A stretch of DNA of 52,413 nucleotides. Origin: an uncultured Bacillota bacterium (GTDB lineage: Bacteria; Bacillota_I; Bacilli_A; Culicoidibacterales; ZOR0006). Positions 16,128-26,113 of the stretch are shown here, in pieces; the first letter of the stretch is position 1; every line of letters starts with the position of its first letter. The DNA lies in NCBI GenBank assembly GCA_945956935.1, contig CAMFJD010000012.1:1-52413 (forward strand), given 5' to 3'. The notes beneath the pieces were generated by a model. The model was not told where the DNA came from. It ran no database searches and was given only the letters and a program-made list of their open reading frames with translations. Both the position numbers and the translations under genes were made by a program.

Positions 16128-17056
16128 TATTTGCCACCTCCTAAACGAATACGTGGATCAATAATTCCATAGAGAACATCGATCACTAAAATGATTGCAA
16201 TGTTTAATGCAGCATAGAATAATGCTAACGATAAAGTTAACGTATTATCGCTACTATTGATTGCATTAACAAGGACATTTCCAAGACCTGGAATACCGAA
16301 GATACGTTCAATTACAAGTGACCCTGTTAAAATTGACATCGATAATGGACCTACCACTGTAATTACTGGAATCAAGGCATTACGAATCGCATGCTTCCAA
16401 ATAACTGTATTATGCTTTAATCCTTTTGCTTGTGCTAATAAAATGTAGTCACTTCCTAATACTTCAACTAATTCTGTACGCATGTAACGTGTAACAGCTG
16501 AAATTGCATATAACGATAAAGCAAATACCGGTAAAACCATCGACAACATATTTGACGCTGAATAAATGATTGGTACTAACCCAAGTTTAAATGCAAATAC
16601 ATATTGTAAAATCGTTGCGAATACATAACTTGGTACGGCAATTCCGAGTACGGTTAAGACTGTAATCCCATTATCTAGCCATTGACCTCGCTTCAACGCT
16701 GAACCAATTCCAGCAAACAAGCCGACGCTCACACCTAAAATGATTGCTGGTAATCCAACACTCATTGATACGACAATTTTACTACTAATAATTTCTGAAA
16801 TCGGTGCACTTGGCTGCACTTTTAATGATGTTCCTAAATCCCCTTGTAATAAATTCCCGATGTAACGTGCATATTGTTGTGGCAGTGGATCCATTAGTCC
16901 ATACTGTGCTTCAACATTATCACATACTTCAGCTGGTAATTTTGCGCGGTCACAAATTCCGCCAGGCATCAGTTGTAACAGTCCAAAAAGAACCGTTGCA
17001 ATTACCCATAGTGTTAAGATCGCAATTAAGATACGTTTGACAATATACTTTAACAC
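16127..17056 (-). CDS. oppB: Oligopeptide ABC transporter permease OppB
   Basis: A 309-residue permease, start LKYIVKRILIAILTLWVI, EAA loop DYILLAQAKGLKHNTVIWKHAIRNALIP. I chose the GTG at 17056 because GGAGG lies 7 nt before it; the frame extends to 17074 through the binding site. It opens an oppBCDF operon that lacks oppA, the peptide-binding protein, on either side. A binding protein encoded elsewhere must serve it. Confidence 0.93.
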   Translation of the reverse strand: MLKYIVKRILIAILTLWVIATVLFGLLQLMPGGICDRAKLPAEVCDNVEAQYGLMDPLPQQYARYIGNLLQGDLGTSLKVQPSAPISEIISSKIVVSMSVGLPAIILGVSVGLFAGIGSALKRGQWLDNGITVLTVLGIAVPSYVFATILQYVFAFKLGLVPIIYSASNMLSMVLPVFALSLYAISAVTRYMRTELVEVLGSDYILLAQAKGLKHNTVIWKHAIRNALIPVITVVGPLSMSILTGSLVIERIFGIPGLGNVLVNAINSSDNTLTLSLALFYAALNIAIILVIDVLYGIIDPRIRLGGGK

Positions 17057-17114
17057 TTGAGTTCCTCCTCTCACTTCTTTCCTTTGAATAAATATTTTTG
17101 AATATTGGTTTAAT

Positions 17115-17143
17115 GATATGCAAAAACCGTCTAAAATTCAAGC
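17115..17143 (-). promoter_or_regulatory. Sigma-A promoter of the opp operon
   Basis: Minus strand TTGAAT, 17-bp spacer, TATCAT, about 60 nt before oppB. No riboswitch or T-box is visible in 17144-17335. Confidence 0.7.
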
Positions 17144-17335
17144 TTTTTTAAAAATAAATGTGGAAATGTACGGAAATAATTAATAATTATCACCAGAAAC
17201 CGCTAACTTTTCACGGTGTAGATAATTTTTATCTCATGATTATAATTTTTTATCACTTTGTTGTTTTTTTATTATCAAATTCATAACAAAAAACAGTGGA
17301 AATGAATGCACTTTATTTCAATTTAGTATAAAGCA

Positions 17336-17344
17336 TGATATACT
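17336..17344 (+). promoter_or_regulatory. Extended -10 promoter of the DUF3899-trpS operon
   Basis: TGATATACT (TG-n-TATACT) with only a weak -35 (TTTCAA). The message would start about 12 nt before the ATG of the DUF3899 gene. No T-box is present although many Bacillota trpS genes have one. Confidence 0.55.
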
Positions 17345-17362
17345 TTTGACTTGGTGATACAG

Positions 17363-17737
17363 ATGAAAAAAAAGATACAAATGAGTTGTATATTAGTATT
17401 AAGTAGCCTTTTTGTTTCGGCACTTTTTGGCTTGTGGCAGCAGCAGCTTGTCGCATTTATTGACTGTTTATTTATTATTGGTATGATTACTATCGTTATT
17501 GGAGCATGGCTGTATATTCTTGATCAAGGATTTTTCCGTGTTTTGAATTTTGGATTTAAAAAATTACGCAAACATTTACCCTTTATTTCTAAGATTCGCG
17601 AAAGTGATGAAGTTACAAATAATGAAGAAACAACTATTTTTGATTATGAAACAAAACAATATACATACACAAAACCAATCATTTTAAGTGGTTGTATTAG
17701 TGTTGTTATTTCATATACTTGTCTATTTTTAGTATAA
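17363..17737 (+). CDS. DUF3899-type small membrane protein
   Basis: A 124-residue membrane protein: two hydrophobic segments near the N-terminus (about residues 7-27 and 31-53), a basic stretch LNFGFKKLRKHLPF, an acidic linker, and a C-terminal hydrophobic helix. It resembles DUF3899 proteins of Bacilli. I chose the ATG at 17363 with GGTGA 5 nt before it; GTG 17354 and TTG 17351 are possible. It lies 18 nt upstream of trpS and is probably cotranscribed. The function is unknown. Confidence 0.7.
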   Translation: MKKKIQMSCILVLSSLFVSALFGLWQQQLVAFIDCLFIIGMITIVIGAWLYILDQGFFRVLNFGFKKLRKHLPFISKIRESDEVTNNEETTIFDYETKQYTYTKPIILSGCISVVISYTCLFLV

Positions 17738-17755
17738 AAAAAGGAGGATTCCATC

Positions 17756-18766
17756 ATGAAAAAACGCATGATTTCTGGTATCCAATCATCAGGAACTATT
17801 ACATTAGGAAATTATATCGGTGCAATTCAAAATTTTATTGAACTACAAAATGAATATGAGCTATTTGTGTTCATTGCTGACTTACATTCAATTACTGTGC
17901 CTCAGGAACGAAAAACACTACAGCATAACATCCGTTCACTTGCGGCACTTTACCTCGCTTGTGGACTTGACCCTGAAAAAGTAACTATCTTCATTCAATC
18001 AGAAGTGCCACAGCATACACAACTTAGTTGGATTTTAGAATGCTCGACATATATGGGCGAACTTGAGCGAATGACACAATTCAAAGATAAATCACGCTCG
18101 CAGGCTGATTCGAATATGAATGCGAGTATCGGTGTAGGACTTTTCACATATCCTGCATTGATGGCAGCAGATATTCTTTTATATGACGCTACATTTGTTC
18201 CAGTTGGAGAAGATCAAAAACAACATTTAGAATTAACACGAAATCTTGCACAACGTTTTAATAATAAACACGGAGATACATTTATTGTTCCGGAACCAAT
18301 TATCCCTACCGCTGGTGCACGTATTATGTCATTGACTGATCCAACGCGTAAAATGAGCAAATCTGATCCAAATCAAAAAAGCTTCATCTCATTACTAGAC
18401 CCATTACCAACGATTGCTAAAAAAATCAAATCGGCTGTTACGGATTCAGACGGTGTTATTGCTTTTGATCCAGAAAATAAACCCGGTCTTAGTAATTTAC
18501 TCACGATTTATAGCGTACTTACTAAACGTTCAATTGCTGACATTGTATTAGAGTACACAGGTTGTGGGTATGGAAAATTCAAAGGAGATCTTGCTGATAT
18601 TGTTGTTCAAACAATTGAACCTATCCAACAACGTTATCAAACAATTTACAACTCTGAATTGTTAGATAATGTTCTAGATGCTGGTGCTCAAAATGCCCAA
18701 CGTCTCGCTAATCGTAAACTAACAAAAGTACAAAATAAAGTCGGTCTTGGCCGCAAACGTAAATAA
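17756..18766 (+). CDS. trpS: Tryptophanyl-tRNA synthetase
   Basis: A 336-residue class I synthetase charging tRNA-Trp. The HIGH-like motif reads SSGTITLGNYIGA (T replaces H, as in Bacillus TrpS), the KMSKS motif is TRKMSKSDPNQK, and GELERMTQFKDKS and PVGEDQKQHLELTRNLA are typical. Perfect GGAGG lies 10 nt before the ATG. The trpS-opp adjacency is shared with B. subtilis. Confidence 0.97.
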   Translation: MKKRMISGIQSSGTITLGNYIGAIQNFIELQNEYELFVFIADLHSITVPQERKTLQHNIRSLAALYLACGLDPEKVTIFIQSEVPQHTQLSWILECSTYMGELERMTQFKDKSRSQADSNMNASIGVGLFTYPALMAADILLYDATFVPVGEDQKQHLELTRNLAQRFNNKHGDTFIVPEPIIPTAGARIMSLTDPTRKMSKSDPNQKSFISLLDPLPTIAKKIKSAVTDSDGVIAFDPENKPGLSNLLTIYSVLTKRSIADIVLEYTGCGYGKFKGDLADIVVQTIEPIQQRYQTIYNSELLDNVLDAGAQNAQRLANRKLTKVQNKVGLGRKRK

Positions 18767-18790
18767 TCTATTCGAAAGGATGTATTTGTT

Positions 18791-19621
18791 ATGCAACAAC
18801 ACCTGATTGTCGTTGATCTTGATGGAACAGCCCTAAAAAACCATACTGAGCTCGCTCCCTTTACATTAACAGTCCTAAAACAATTACAAGCAAACGGTCA
18901 CATCATTATGATAGCTACCGGCCGCTCTTACCTCGCATCACGTAAATTTTACGAACAACTAGGCAGTGAAACACCACTTAGCAATTTAAATGGTGCCATT
19001 GTCCATCATCCTTCTTGTGCAAACTTTCCTCCATTGCAACATTTCGTAAATGCTTCTTTGTTGGAAAAATTATTTGACATAAGTTGTTTTCCAGAGGTTG
19101 AAATCATCTGGATTGATAAACAGCTTCAAGCCGTTATGACTGGCACAAATGCACAAATTGATCAATTAATCGCAGAACAAAACTTTATTGCTGATATTTC
19201 AATTCAATCACTCTCACCAGCTGATTTGGCTACTGCGCATGCGTGTACAGTCGTGATTAAAAATGGAATGGTGTCACAATTCATGGAGAAAGCAGAAGAA
19301 ATTTTTGGTAAAAATGTTGCTCTTCGTTGCTGGGGACCTGGATATGAAAACTTTATCGAATTATTCACTCCACATATTTCTAAAGCATCTGCAATTGCTC
19401 ATGTGCAAGCACACTATGGAATTAACAATGCTCACACATTAGCTTTCGGAGACCAAATGAATGATTTAGAAATGTTTGCCTATGTACCACATAGTGTTGC
19501 TATGTCTAATGCTGTTCCCGAGCTTAAAGCATTGGCACACGCCATAACTGATCGACCTAACACCGCTGGCGGTGTTGGACACTATCTCAATCAGTACTTC
19601 CAACTCAACATCACAGAATAA
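18791..19621 (+). CDS. HAD-superfamily hydrolase, Cof type
   Basis: A 276-residue phosphatase of the Cof/IIB HAD subfamily. Motif I DLDGTAL at residues 8-14 (nucleophile Asp8), motif II ATGRS near residue 43, Lys in HISKASAI, motif III FGDQMNDLEMF. The IIB cap lies between motifs II and III. Substrates of such enzymes are usually sugar phosphates or nucleotides such as FMN/PLP precursors; none can be assigned here. GAAAGGATG precedes the start; it follows trpS by 24 nt. Confidence 0.9.
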   Translation: MQQHLIVVDLDGTALKNHTELAPFTLTVLKQLQANGHIIMIATGRSYLASRKFYEQLGSETPLSNLNGAIVHHPSCANFPPLQHFVNASLLEKLFDISCFPEVEIIWIDKQLQAVMTGTNAQIDQLIAEQNFIADISIQSLSPADLATAHACTVVIKNGMVSQFMEKAEEIFGKNVALRCWGPGYENFIELFTPHISKASAIAHVQAHYGINNAHTLAFGDQMNDLEMFAYVPHSVAMSNAVPELKALAHAITDRPNTAGGVGHYLNQYFQLNITE

Positions 19622-19686
19622 CATATAAAAATATGACACCGTTTTTGCATATTCAAGCAAAAACAAAAGTCAAGAAATAAACAAAG

Positions 19687-19740
19687 AAATCCATTACATG
19701 CTGTAAGAAATAAAGCACTGTAATGGATTTTGGCTTATTT
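19687..19740 (+). terminator. Long hairpin, probable terminator of the trpS operon
   Basis: Arms AAATCCATTACA-TGCT and AGCA-c-TGTAATGGATTT (19687-19702, 19714-19730) form a 16-bp stem with one bulge. The following sequence TTGGCTTATTTT is only moderately T-rich. The rest of the gap 19622-19905 holds a TTTTTGC/GCAAAAA repeat and the msrA promoter. Confidence 0.55.
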
Positions 19741-19841
19741 TAAACATCAAAACAAATGCTCATCAATTTCATCACTATAAATGTTCCGTTGAATGTAGGC
19801 TAGATTATTCATATGTTCATTTCTAACTAAAAGCAACGCAC

Positions 19842-19870
19842 TTGTTTTTTTATTTTTTTTCATCTATACT
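19842..19870 (+). promoter_or_regulatory. Sigma-A promoter of msrA
   Basis: TTGTTT, 17-bp spacer, TATACT, 35 nt before the msrA start. Confidence 0.7.
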
Positions 19871-19905
19871 GTGGATAAATTAGTACATAGAGGGGGATAC
19901 AACTT

Positions 19906-20403
19906 ATGATAAAGAAAATTGTTGTTGCTGGTGGTTGCTTCTGGGGTGTTGAAGCATATTTCCAACAAGTTCACGGTATTACTAGTACACAAGTTGGATA
20001 TAGTCAAGGATTATTTCCATTTCCAACATATGAACAAGTTTGTAGTGGAACAACAGGGCACGCAGAGGTATGTGAATTAACATATAATTCTGATGAACTT
20101 TCACTCTTACAACTACTCGAACATCTTTTTAACATTATCGATCCAACAAGCATAAATCGGCAAGGCAATGATAAAGGCAACCAATACCGTACCGGTATCT
20201 ATTATATTGATCAAAACGATGTCAATACGATTAAAGCCTTTATTCTATCGAAACAGGCAAACTATACTAAACCTATCGTTGTAGAAGTCGAATCAGCAAA
20301 ACCATTTTACCGTGCTGAAGACTATCACCAACACTACCTTCAAAAAAATCCGAATGGGTATTGCCACATCAATTTAGATTCAATAACAAAACTTCAACCA
20401 TAA
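19906..20403 (+). CDS. msrA: Peptide methionine-S-sulfoxide reductase A
   Basis: A 165-residue MsrA that reduces methionine-S-sulfoxide. The catalytic motif GGCFWGVEAYF places the nucleophilic Cys at residue 12; ENP-like segments YRTGIYY, AEDYHQHYLQKNPNGYCH are conserved. AGAGGGGG precedes the ATG. It is a single gene with its own promoter and terminator. Confidence 0.96.
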   Translation: MIKKIVVAGGCFWGVEAYFQQVHGITSTQVGYSQGLFPFPTYEQVCSGTTGHAEVCELTYNSDELSLLQLLEHLFNIIDPTSINRQGNDKGNQYRTGIYYIDQNDVNTIKAFILSKQANYTKPIVVEVESAKPFYRAEDYHQHYLQKNPNGYCHINLDSITKLQP

Positions 20404-20437
20404 AAAAAGCCTTCGATTCATTTCGAAGGTTTTTTTA
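20402..20437. terminator. Bidirectional terminator of msrA and the YitT gene
   Basis: AAAAAAAGCCTTCGA-TTCATT-TCGAAGGTTTTTTT, a 7-bp stem with A- and T-runs on both sides, between convergent genes. Confidence 0.93.
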
Positions 20438-20443
20438 TTTATA

Positions 20444-21310
20444 TTATTGCAATCGTGCAAAGCGACCTTGAATTTGATGTGTTGGCATAATATCAACAAA
20501 TGCTTGCCCATCGATACTCGAAATCAATTGTTGTGTATCATATAATTGGTAACTTGTCACAACAGTCATCAATGTTTTCTTTGGCTGATTTGTGTATGCA
20601 CCAACTGCATCAAACACAGTAATACCACGATGATTTGTTGCATTTAATGCATCAATTAATTGCTCTGCCTGACACGTCACAATAAACAACGTATATTTCA
20701 TATGACTTGAATGAATTGAATTCACAAGAATTGACTGTACATAGAGCAAAATTAATGTATAGAGTGCGGGTTGAATATCATTCATTAATGCTGCAACAGC
20801 AATAATTCCAGCATTAATAATCAATGCATATTTCCCAAATGACGCATCTGATTTTGTTGATAAATACATCGTTAAAATGTCCATCCCACCAGTTGAACCA
20901 CCATATCTCAAGCTCAAACCAACTCCAACACCAATTAAAATACCACCAAAAACGACATTCACAATCTCATCAGTTGAAATTGTGAGTGGTGGAATCACAG
21001 CAAACAAAAGACTTGTAATACCGACTGAAATAATTGATAAAATCGTAAATCGACGATTTACTTTAAACCACCCAAATATAAACAATGGAATATTCATGGC
21101 AAATAAAATAATACCTAAATCAAGTGGAACATTTAAAAATTTTTGACTTGCATAGACGATTAGCTGACTAATACCCGCTAATCCACCACTGTATAACTCT
21201 GCTGGTTGTACAAATAATTTAAATCCAATAACATAAATAATTGCCCCTAAAATTACTGCGATTACTTGATGCATTCGACTTTGACGATCGAAATAATTCA
21301 AGACTGACAT
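20444..21310 (-). CDS. YitT family membrane protein (DUF161/DUF2179)
   Basis: A 288-residue membrane protein: five to six hydrophobic segments (DUF161) including FGGILIGVGVGLSLRYGGSTGGMDIL, then a soluble C-terminal DUF2179 domain from about residue 205 (TLFIVTCQAEQLIDALNATNHRGITVFDAVGAYT). The start ATG at 21310 has GAGGGAG 5 nt upstream; the ATG at 21328 has none. Function in the family is not established. Confidence 0.88.
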   Translation of the reverse strand: MSVLNYFDRQSRMHQVIAVILGAIIYVIGFKLFVQPAELYSGGLAGISQLIVYASQKFLNVPLDLGIILFAMNIPLFIFGWFKVNRRFTILSIISVGITSLLFAVIPPLTISTDEIVNVVFGGILIGVGVGLSLRYGGSTGGMDILTMYLSTKSDASFGKYALIINAGIIAVAALMNDIQPALYTLILLYVQSILVNSIHSSHMKYTLFIVTCQAEQLIDALNATNHRGITVFDAVGAYTNQPKKTLMTVVTSYQLYDTQQLISSIDGQAFVDIMPTHQIQGRFARLQ

Positions 21311-21389
21311 AACAACTCCCTCTTTCATAGAACAGACATTTTTTTCATTCTATCATAAAAATTGTTTGTCGACTAGTATATTCACGTTT

Positions 21390-22514
21390 TCACAACAGTG
21401 ATTGTCGTTGTTGTTCCGCACGTTTTAGTTGCACTTGTTTTCGCAATGCACGCCAACGTAATAAGCGTAAATATTTGAAAGTATGTAAAATCACGACCAT
21501 TCCTGGAACAGCAAAGAAAATACCAAAAAAGCCGAATAACGTACTCCCAACATATAATGACAACAAAATAAGTAAGTCATGTACCTTAATTGCACGACCA
21601 TATACTTTTGGTTGAATAAAATTCGACTCAAACTGTACATAAATTAATAATGTTACCATTACCTTGACAAATAAAGATACTGATATTGGTAATGTCACAA
21701 TCACAACAAAAATAAGCCCAATTGTCGTTCCAAAAATTGGAATAACTTGTAGTAGATTAATTACCAGTGCAAGCGGAATTGCATTTGGTACTTGAAAAAT
21801 TGATAAAATAATCGCAAAGGCCGTAAATCCAATACAAATAATTAATCCAAGTGCACCAATATAACTACGTAATGTTGATCCAAGACCTTGAATATATTCC
21901 TCCCACAATTTTCGTTTTCGCACCGGAAATATACGTACCCACATTTCGATTAAATGTGGATAGTCAATTAACATATACACACTGATAATTGCTGTCATTG
22001 CAATGGTTAAAATAACACCCACTGTTGAACCAATATAGTCGACACCTGATGACAAGAACCATTGTGGAATTGTTCGTAATAATTCATTATAGTTATTGAC
22101 AATCCAACGTGTCACCTCATAAACAAGATCTACCTGAAATTCACGTGCAATCCATTCTAGAAATTGTGTACCTGATTGTCCTAGCGCCACGAGTTGTTCT
22201 CCAAGTGTTGGGATAACATTGAAAAACGCAAAGAATAAACCACCCACAACAATAAGAATAACTAAAAACGCTGAAACACCACGTAATTTGCCACCGAATA
22301 CACGATTTTGCAACATAGTTACCAGTGGGTTAAATAAAAATGCAATAATAAATCCACCGATAAATGGTGTTAATACTGTTTTTATTGAATCAAAAATCCC
22401 GCCAAACTGTTGAAATCCATAATAAGCGACAAGCACTGAAATAAGAATAACAAGTCCATTAATAACTCGCCAATTTGGTCGGTTTTTAAAATATTTCCGA
22501 ATTATATCTTTCAC
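21390..22514 (-). CDS. AI-2E family transporter-like membrane protein (YtvI/YueF type)
   Basis: A 374-residue PerM/AI-2E family protein with about seven to eight membrane helices; typical parts are FIGGFIIAFLFNPLV, the periplasm-like loop with MLIDYPHLIEMWVRIFP, and VQFESNFIQPKVYGRAIKVHDLLILLSLYVGSTLFGFFGIFFAVPGMVV. The start is a GTG with AAGGAG 9 nt upstream. It follows addA by 22 nt and is probably in the same operon. The substrate is unknown; family names based on autoinducer-2 should not be taken literally. Confidence 0.87.
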   Translation of the reverse strand: MKDIIRKYFKNRPNWRVINGLVILISVLVAYYGFQQFGGIFDSIKTVLTPFIGGFIIAFLFNPLVTMLQNRVFGGKLRGVSAFLVILIVVGGLFFAFFNVIPTLGEQLVALGQSGTQFLEWIAREFQVDLVYEVTRWIVNNYNELLRTIPQWFLSSGVDYIGSTVGVILTIAMTAIISVYMLIDYPHLIEMWVRIFPVRKRKLWEEYIQGLGSTLRSYIGALGLIICIGFTAFAIILSIFQVPNAIPLALVINLLQVIPIFGTTIGLIFVVIVTLPISVSLFVKVMVTLLIYVQFESNFIQPKVYGRAIKVHDLLILLSLYVGSTLFGFFGIFFAVPGMVVILHTFKYLRLLRWRALRKQVQLKRAEQQRQSLL

Positions 22515-22536
22515 CTTTTATTTCTCCTTTTATTTT

Positions 22537-25500
22537 TTATGAAAAATGAATGCTTTGTTGTGCTTGTAAAAAGTACAATTCACCTCGAATTGATTTTCCA
22601 TGCGACCCAAATAATCGTTGTGCTGCTCGGATATACGTCTCCATTTGAATCCGATATCGTTCCCAAAGTTTTTCTTGATTCGCTTGAGAAAAATCACTAA
22701 TATAATCGCTCTTATAATCAACAATAACAATTTCATCTTTCAAATGATAAATAGCATCAAAAATCCCCCGCATAACAACGTACTCTGATTTTTCTTGCCA
22801 ATACGGGAAAATTTCTTCACTTGAACGTAGCAGACTAAAAGCTAATTCCCGTTGAATAGATTCCGCTTCTAAAAATTGTTCTCCAAGTGATGAAGCGTAA
22901 AATTGTTGAATCACTTTTTCATCAATCAGTTCTCGCATTTCATCCTTTGGTAAAATAGCTACTAACCATTGTTGGAGTTCACATTGCGTCATAACTATTT
23001 GCGGTAAACACTGCATTACACGATGGTATGCATTTCCTTTTGCTAATGCCTTACTTTCTGTTCGTTCACACATAAATTTTGGTAACATCAAAGGCTCCTT
23101 TTTCAGTGATTCCGTTTGATTGACATGTACTAAAGAATAATGCTCTGATGTTTGTTGTTGTAGCTCAAATCGCTTTAAGTCACTAATTGACACTTGTGCA
23201 TAGTGCGTTGTTGCTTGAGCGTATGGATATACGAATCCTAAAGCCCGTCCGACTTGATCAAATTGTACATTTGGCAACAAACTTTGTTCAACAATTGCCT
23301 GGGAAATATCATGAACACCTTCAACTACTATCGACTCACTTAGAAAAGATTCCGTATGGTATTGGACATGCATCGAAACTGGTGTTTGTGTCACCTGTAC
23401 TGATGCTAAACAAGGATGAGTTTGAAATGCCGCAAAACTCTGGTGTCGAATCATACTCAACATGATCCACTCCAAATAACTCTTAGCACTTGTTCTTTTC
23501 ATTTCACTTAGTACAAGCGTTTTTTCATCTAATACATCACTGTACTTTTCTTGTAATTGCTCAATCGTTTCTTTCGTTTGTCCTACTAAAATCAATTTCT
23601 CTTTTGCACGTGTGAGTGCAACATATAATATACGCAGTTCTTCTGCTAGTTGTGCTTGTTTACTCCGCTCTCCGATTACCGTATGTATGAGTGATTTTGC
23701 ACGATAATTTTGCTCTAAATCAACATAATGTAAACTTGCTCCATACGTTTTATCTAATACAAGCGTTTGGCTCACATCACGCATATTAAATTGTTTTTGC
23801 AAATCTACGACAAAAACAACTGGAAATTCCAATCCTTTCGATTTGTGAATTGTCATTAATTGTACAACATTTTCCTGTTCAGCAATCGATCGCGAATTAG
23901 TAAAATCTTGTTTCTGCTCTTGCATATTCACGATAAAGCGATTGAATTTAAATAAACTACGAAACCCAATCGCTTCATACGTTCGAGCTTTATCTATAAA
24001 AGCATCAATATTTGCTTGTCGATGAATTCCATTTGGCAATCCACCAACAAAATCGTAGTACCCTGTTTCCATTAGCATCTCTTCAATCCACTGTGCTAAC
24101 GGTTGTTGCTTCACACGCTCATGCCACCGTTGCTCATATGCCTGAACCAATTGGATTTTATGATACAATAGCTCATCAACTTGTGATTCCGTTGCTTGTT
24201 GAACATTTTGGCACAATGCTTGATGTGTATTGAGCAATCGAAGTACTAATAAATCATTTTCATTACAACCAATAATAGGCGAACGCAACCATCCTGCATA
24301 TTCAATATCATCGAATGGATTATCAATAATTCGTAAAATTGCCAATAAATTACGAATTTCACTTGCATCGAAGTAACTTCCTTGTTCTTGTGCCACATAC
24401 GGAATCTGTTTCGCTTTCAATAATTCACTTACCTGCTCGAATAAAACTGTTCGTGAACGAAATAAAACCGCAATATCTGCATAGCGAATTGGCCTGCTTA
24501 CTCCTTTATCTGTTACTAAAAATTCTTTTTCAACTAATGATTGAATTTTCTCAACAATATATCCAGCCTGATTTTCAACTGGCTGAATTGTTTCTGATTC
24601 AGGAGCAAGTAAATGTACTTCAACTTGCATGTGTTCATGTGTTGGATATGATGCACCTGCGTAGAGTTGTGCAGCATCGTCATATGTAATTTCAGCAAAT
24701 GATTGGTCCATCAACTGAACAAAAAGATGGTTTATAAAATCTAGCACTTGAGTTCGACTCCGGAAATTTTGGTTCAAATCAATTCTCATGCCATCTGTTT
24801 CTATATTTTCATACGTTTGATATTTCATTTGAAATAACTGTGGATCTGCAGAACGAAAGCGATAAATTGATTGCTTTACATCACCAACCATGAATGTATT
24901 TGAACCTGTACTACAGTATGTAATAATAGCCTCTTGAACCTCATTAGTATCCTGATATTCATCTACTAGCACTTCATGTATACTCGCTTTAAATTGCGTT
25001 CGAATCGCTTCATCTGCCTGAAACAAAGCAAGCGTGTATCGCTCTAAATCACTGAAATCAACAATATTTCGTTGTTGCTTCAATCGACTGTATTCATTCA
25101 CATACGATTCTGTCGCCGAGAACAGGGTTGCCAACTGTCTTCCGATAAATAATTGATGTTGCATTACTTGTGATTCATCAATACTATATTGTTCACTCCA
25201 CTGCTTCCAATCCTTCTTCAATGCATCGACAATATTTTTTGCATCTTTACTTCCGCCACTTGGCCAACGCTGAAATGATGCGCGAGTCAAAATTTGTCTA
25301 ATATTTGCCCAATTTTCTTGAGCAATAGCATCATATAGTTGCGCCACATATTTTTCGCATTCTTGAATCGCAATCACTACTTTTGGTGCATTCTTTGCAT
25401 TTTGGTCGACTAACATATGAGCTTGTTCAAGTTGGTCTATATGTTGCCGTAATTGCTTTAACAATTTCTGTTTCAAAAATTGTCCCCATTGTGTTCCAAA

Positions 25501-26109
25501 AATATCAGTTGTTTGTATAAAATTTTGTACTGTACGCTTTTCCCACTCCACAACGTCGACAAGTGATTGTTGAAAATTAGCTAATTGATAAATTAATCCT
25601 TCGATTGTTTCATCACCACGATCGCCACTATACGCATCGACAAATTGCAAAAACTGTGGATTTTGCTGTTCATATAAAGCAATTAATGTTGTCTCCATTG
25701 CCTGAGTTCGTAATAGTGCTAATTCAAACTCATCTCCAATTCGAAATTGTGGATCAAGCGTTGTTGCATAATAAAATTGTCGCAATATTTGAATACAGAA
25801 GGAATGAAATGTTGCTATCTTAGCTTGATTTAACAAATGCACTTGCTGTTGCCAATATTTTTTATCCGCACCTTGTGAATCATGAACTAATTGGTCTAGA
25901 CGTTTACGAACTCGTTGTCTCATTTCTTGAGCTGCTGCATTTGTAAACGTTAAAACAACCAATTCATCTACACGACAATGCCGTTTGACAATTTTTTGAA
26001 TAATCCGCTCTACCAACACAGCCGTCTTTCCACTTCCTGCTGCTGCTGCAACTAATATATTCGCACCTGTTTCATCAATTGCACGTTGCTGTGCTTGTGT
26101 AAACTGCAT
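22537..26109 (-). CDS. addA: ATP-dependent helicase/nuclease subunit A
   Basis: A 1190-residue UvrD-like helicase with C-terminal nuclease. Walker A AAAGSGKTAVLVERI near residue 25, motif II VLVDEYQDTNEVQ, motif V TIHKSKGLEFPVVFVVDL, motif VI LRILYVALTRAKEKL, and nuclease core EIVIVDYKSDY near the end. With AddB it processes double-strand ends to Chi-like sites for RecA loading. The start is the ATG at 26109, 7 nt behind GAGGAG; the addB stop lies within that spacer. Confidence 0.96.
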   Translation of the reverse strand: MQFTQAQQRAIDETGANILVAAAAGSGKTAVLVERIIQKIVKRHCRVDELVVLTFTNAAAQEMRQRVRKRLDQLVHDSQGADKKYWQQQVHLLNQAKIATFHSFCIQILRQFYYATTLDPQFRIGDEFELALLRTQAMETTLIALYEQQNPQFLQFVDAYSGDRGDETIEGLIYQLANFQQSLVDVVEWEKRTVQNFIQTTDIFGTQWGQFLKQKLLKQLRQHIDQLEQAHMLVDQNAKNAPKVVIAIQECEKYVAQLYDAIAQENWANIRQILTRASFQRWPSGGSKDAKNIVDALKKDWKQWSEQYSIDESQVMQHQLFIGRQLATLFSATESYVNEYSRLKQQRNIVDFSDLERYTLALFQADEAIRTQFKASIHEVLVDEYQDTNEVQEAIITYCSTGSNTFMVGDVKQSIYRFRSADPQLFQMKYQTYENIETDGMRIDLNQNFRSRTQVLDFINHLFVQLMDQSFAEITYDDAAQLYAGASYPTHEHMQVEVHLLAPESETIQPVENQAGYIVEKIQSLVEKEFLVTDKGVSRPIRYADIAVLFRSRTVLFEQVSELLKAKQIPYVAQEQGSYFDASEIRNLLAILRIIDNPFDDIEYAGWLRSPIIGCNENDLLVLRLLNTHQALCQNVQQATESQVDELLYHKIQLVQAYEQRWHERVKQQPLAQWIEEMLMETGYYDFVGGLPNGIHRQANIDAFIDKARTYEAIGFRSLFKFNRFIVNMQEQKQDFTNSRSIAEQENVVQLMTIHKSKGLEFPVVFVVDLQKQFNMRDVSQTLVLDKTYGASLHYVDLEQNYRAKSLIHTVIGERSKQAQLAEELRILYVALTRAKEKLILVGQTKETIEQLQEKYSDVLDEKTLVLSEMKRTSAKSYLEWIMLSMIRHQSFAAFQTHPCLASVQVTQTPVSMHVQYHTESFLSESIVVEGVHDISQAIVEQSLLPNVQFDQVGRALGFVYPYAQATTHYAQVSISDLKRFELQQQTSEHYSLVHVNQTESLKKEPLMLPKFMCERTESKALAKGNAYHRVMQCLPQIVMTQCELQQWLVAILPKDEMRELIDEKVIQQFYASSLGEQFLEAESIQRELAFSLLRSSEEIFPYWQEKSEYVVMRGIFDAIYHLKDEIVIVDYKSDYISDFSQANQEKLWERYRIQMETYIRAAQRLFGSHGKSIRGELYFLQAQQSIHFS

Positions 26110-26113
26110 ATTT

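Noticed and set aside
17144-17335. Possible T-box leader for trpS or riboswitch for opp
   Set aside because: The conserved AGGGTGGNACCGCG box and a following terminator are absent; the trpS operon promoter gives a leader of only about 12 nt.
19687-19730. Terminal inverted repeats of an insertion sequence
   Set aside because: Only 44 bp are enclosed, with no transposase and no target duplication; a terminator-like hairpin explains it better.
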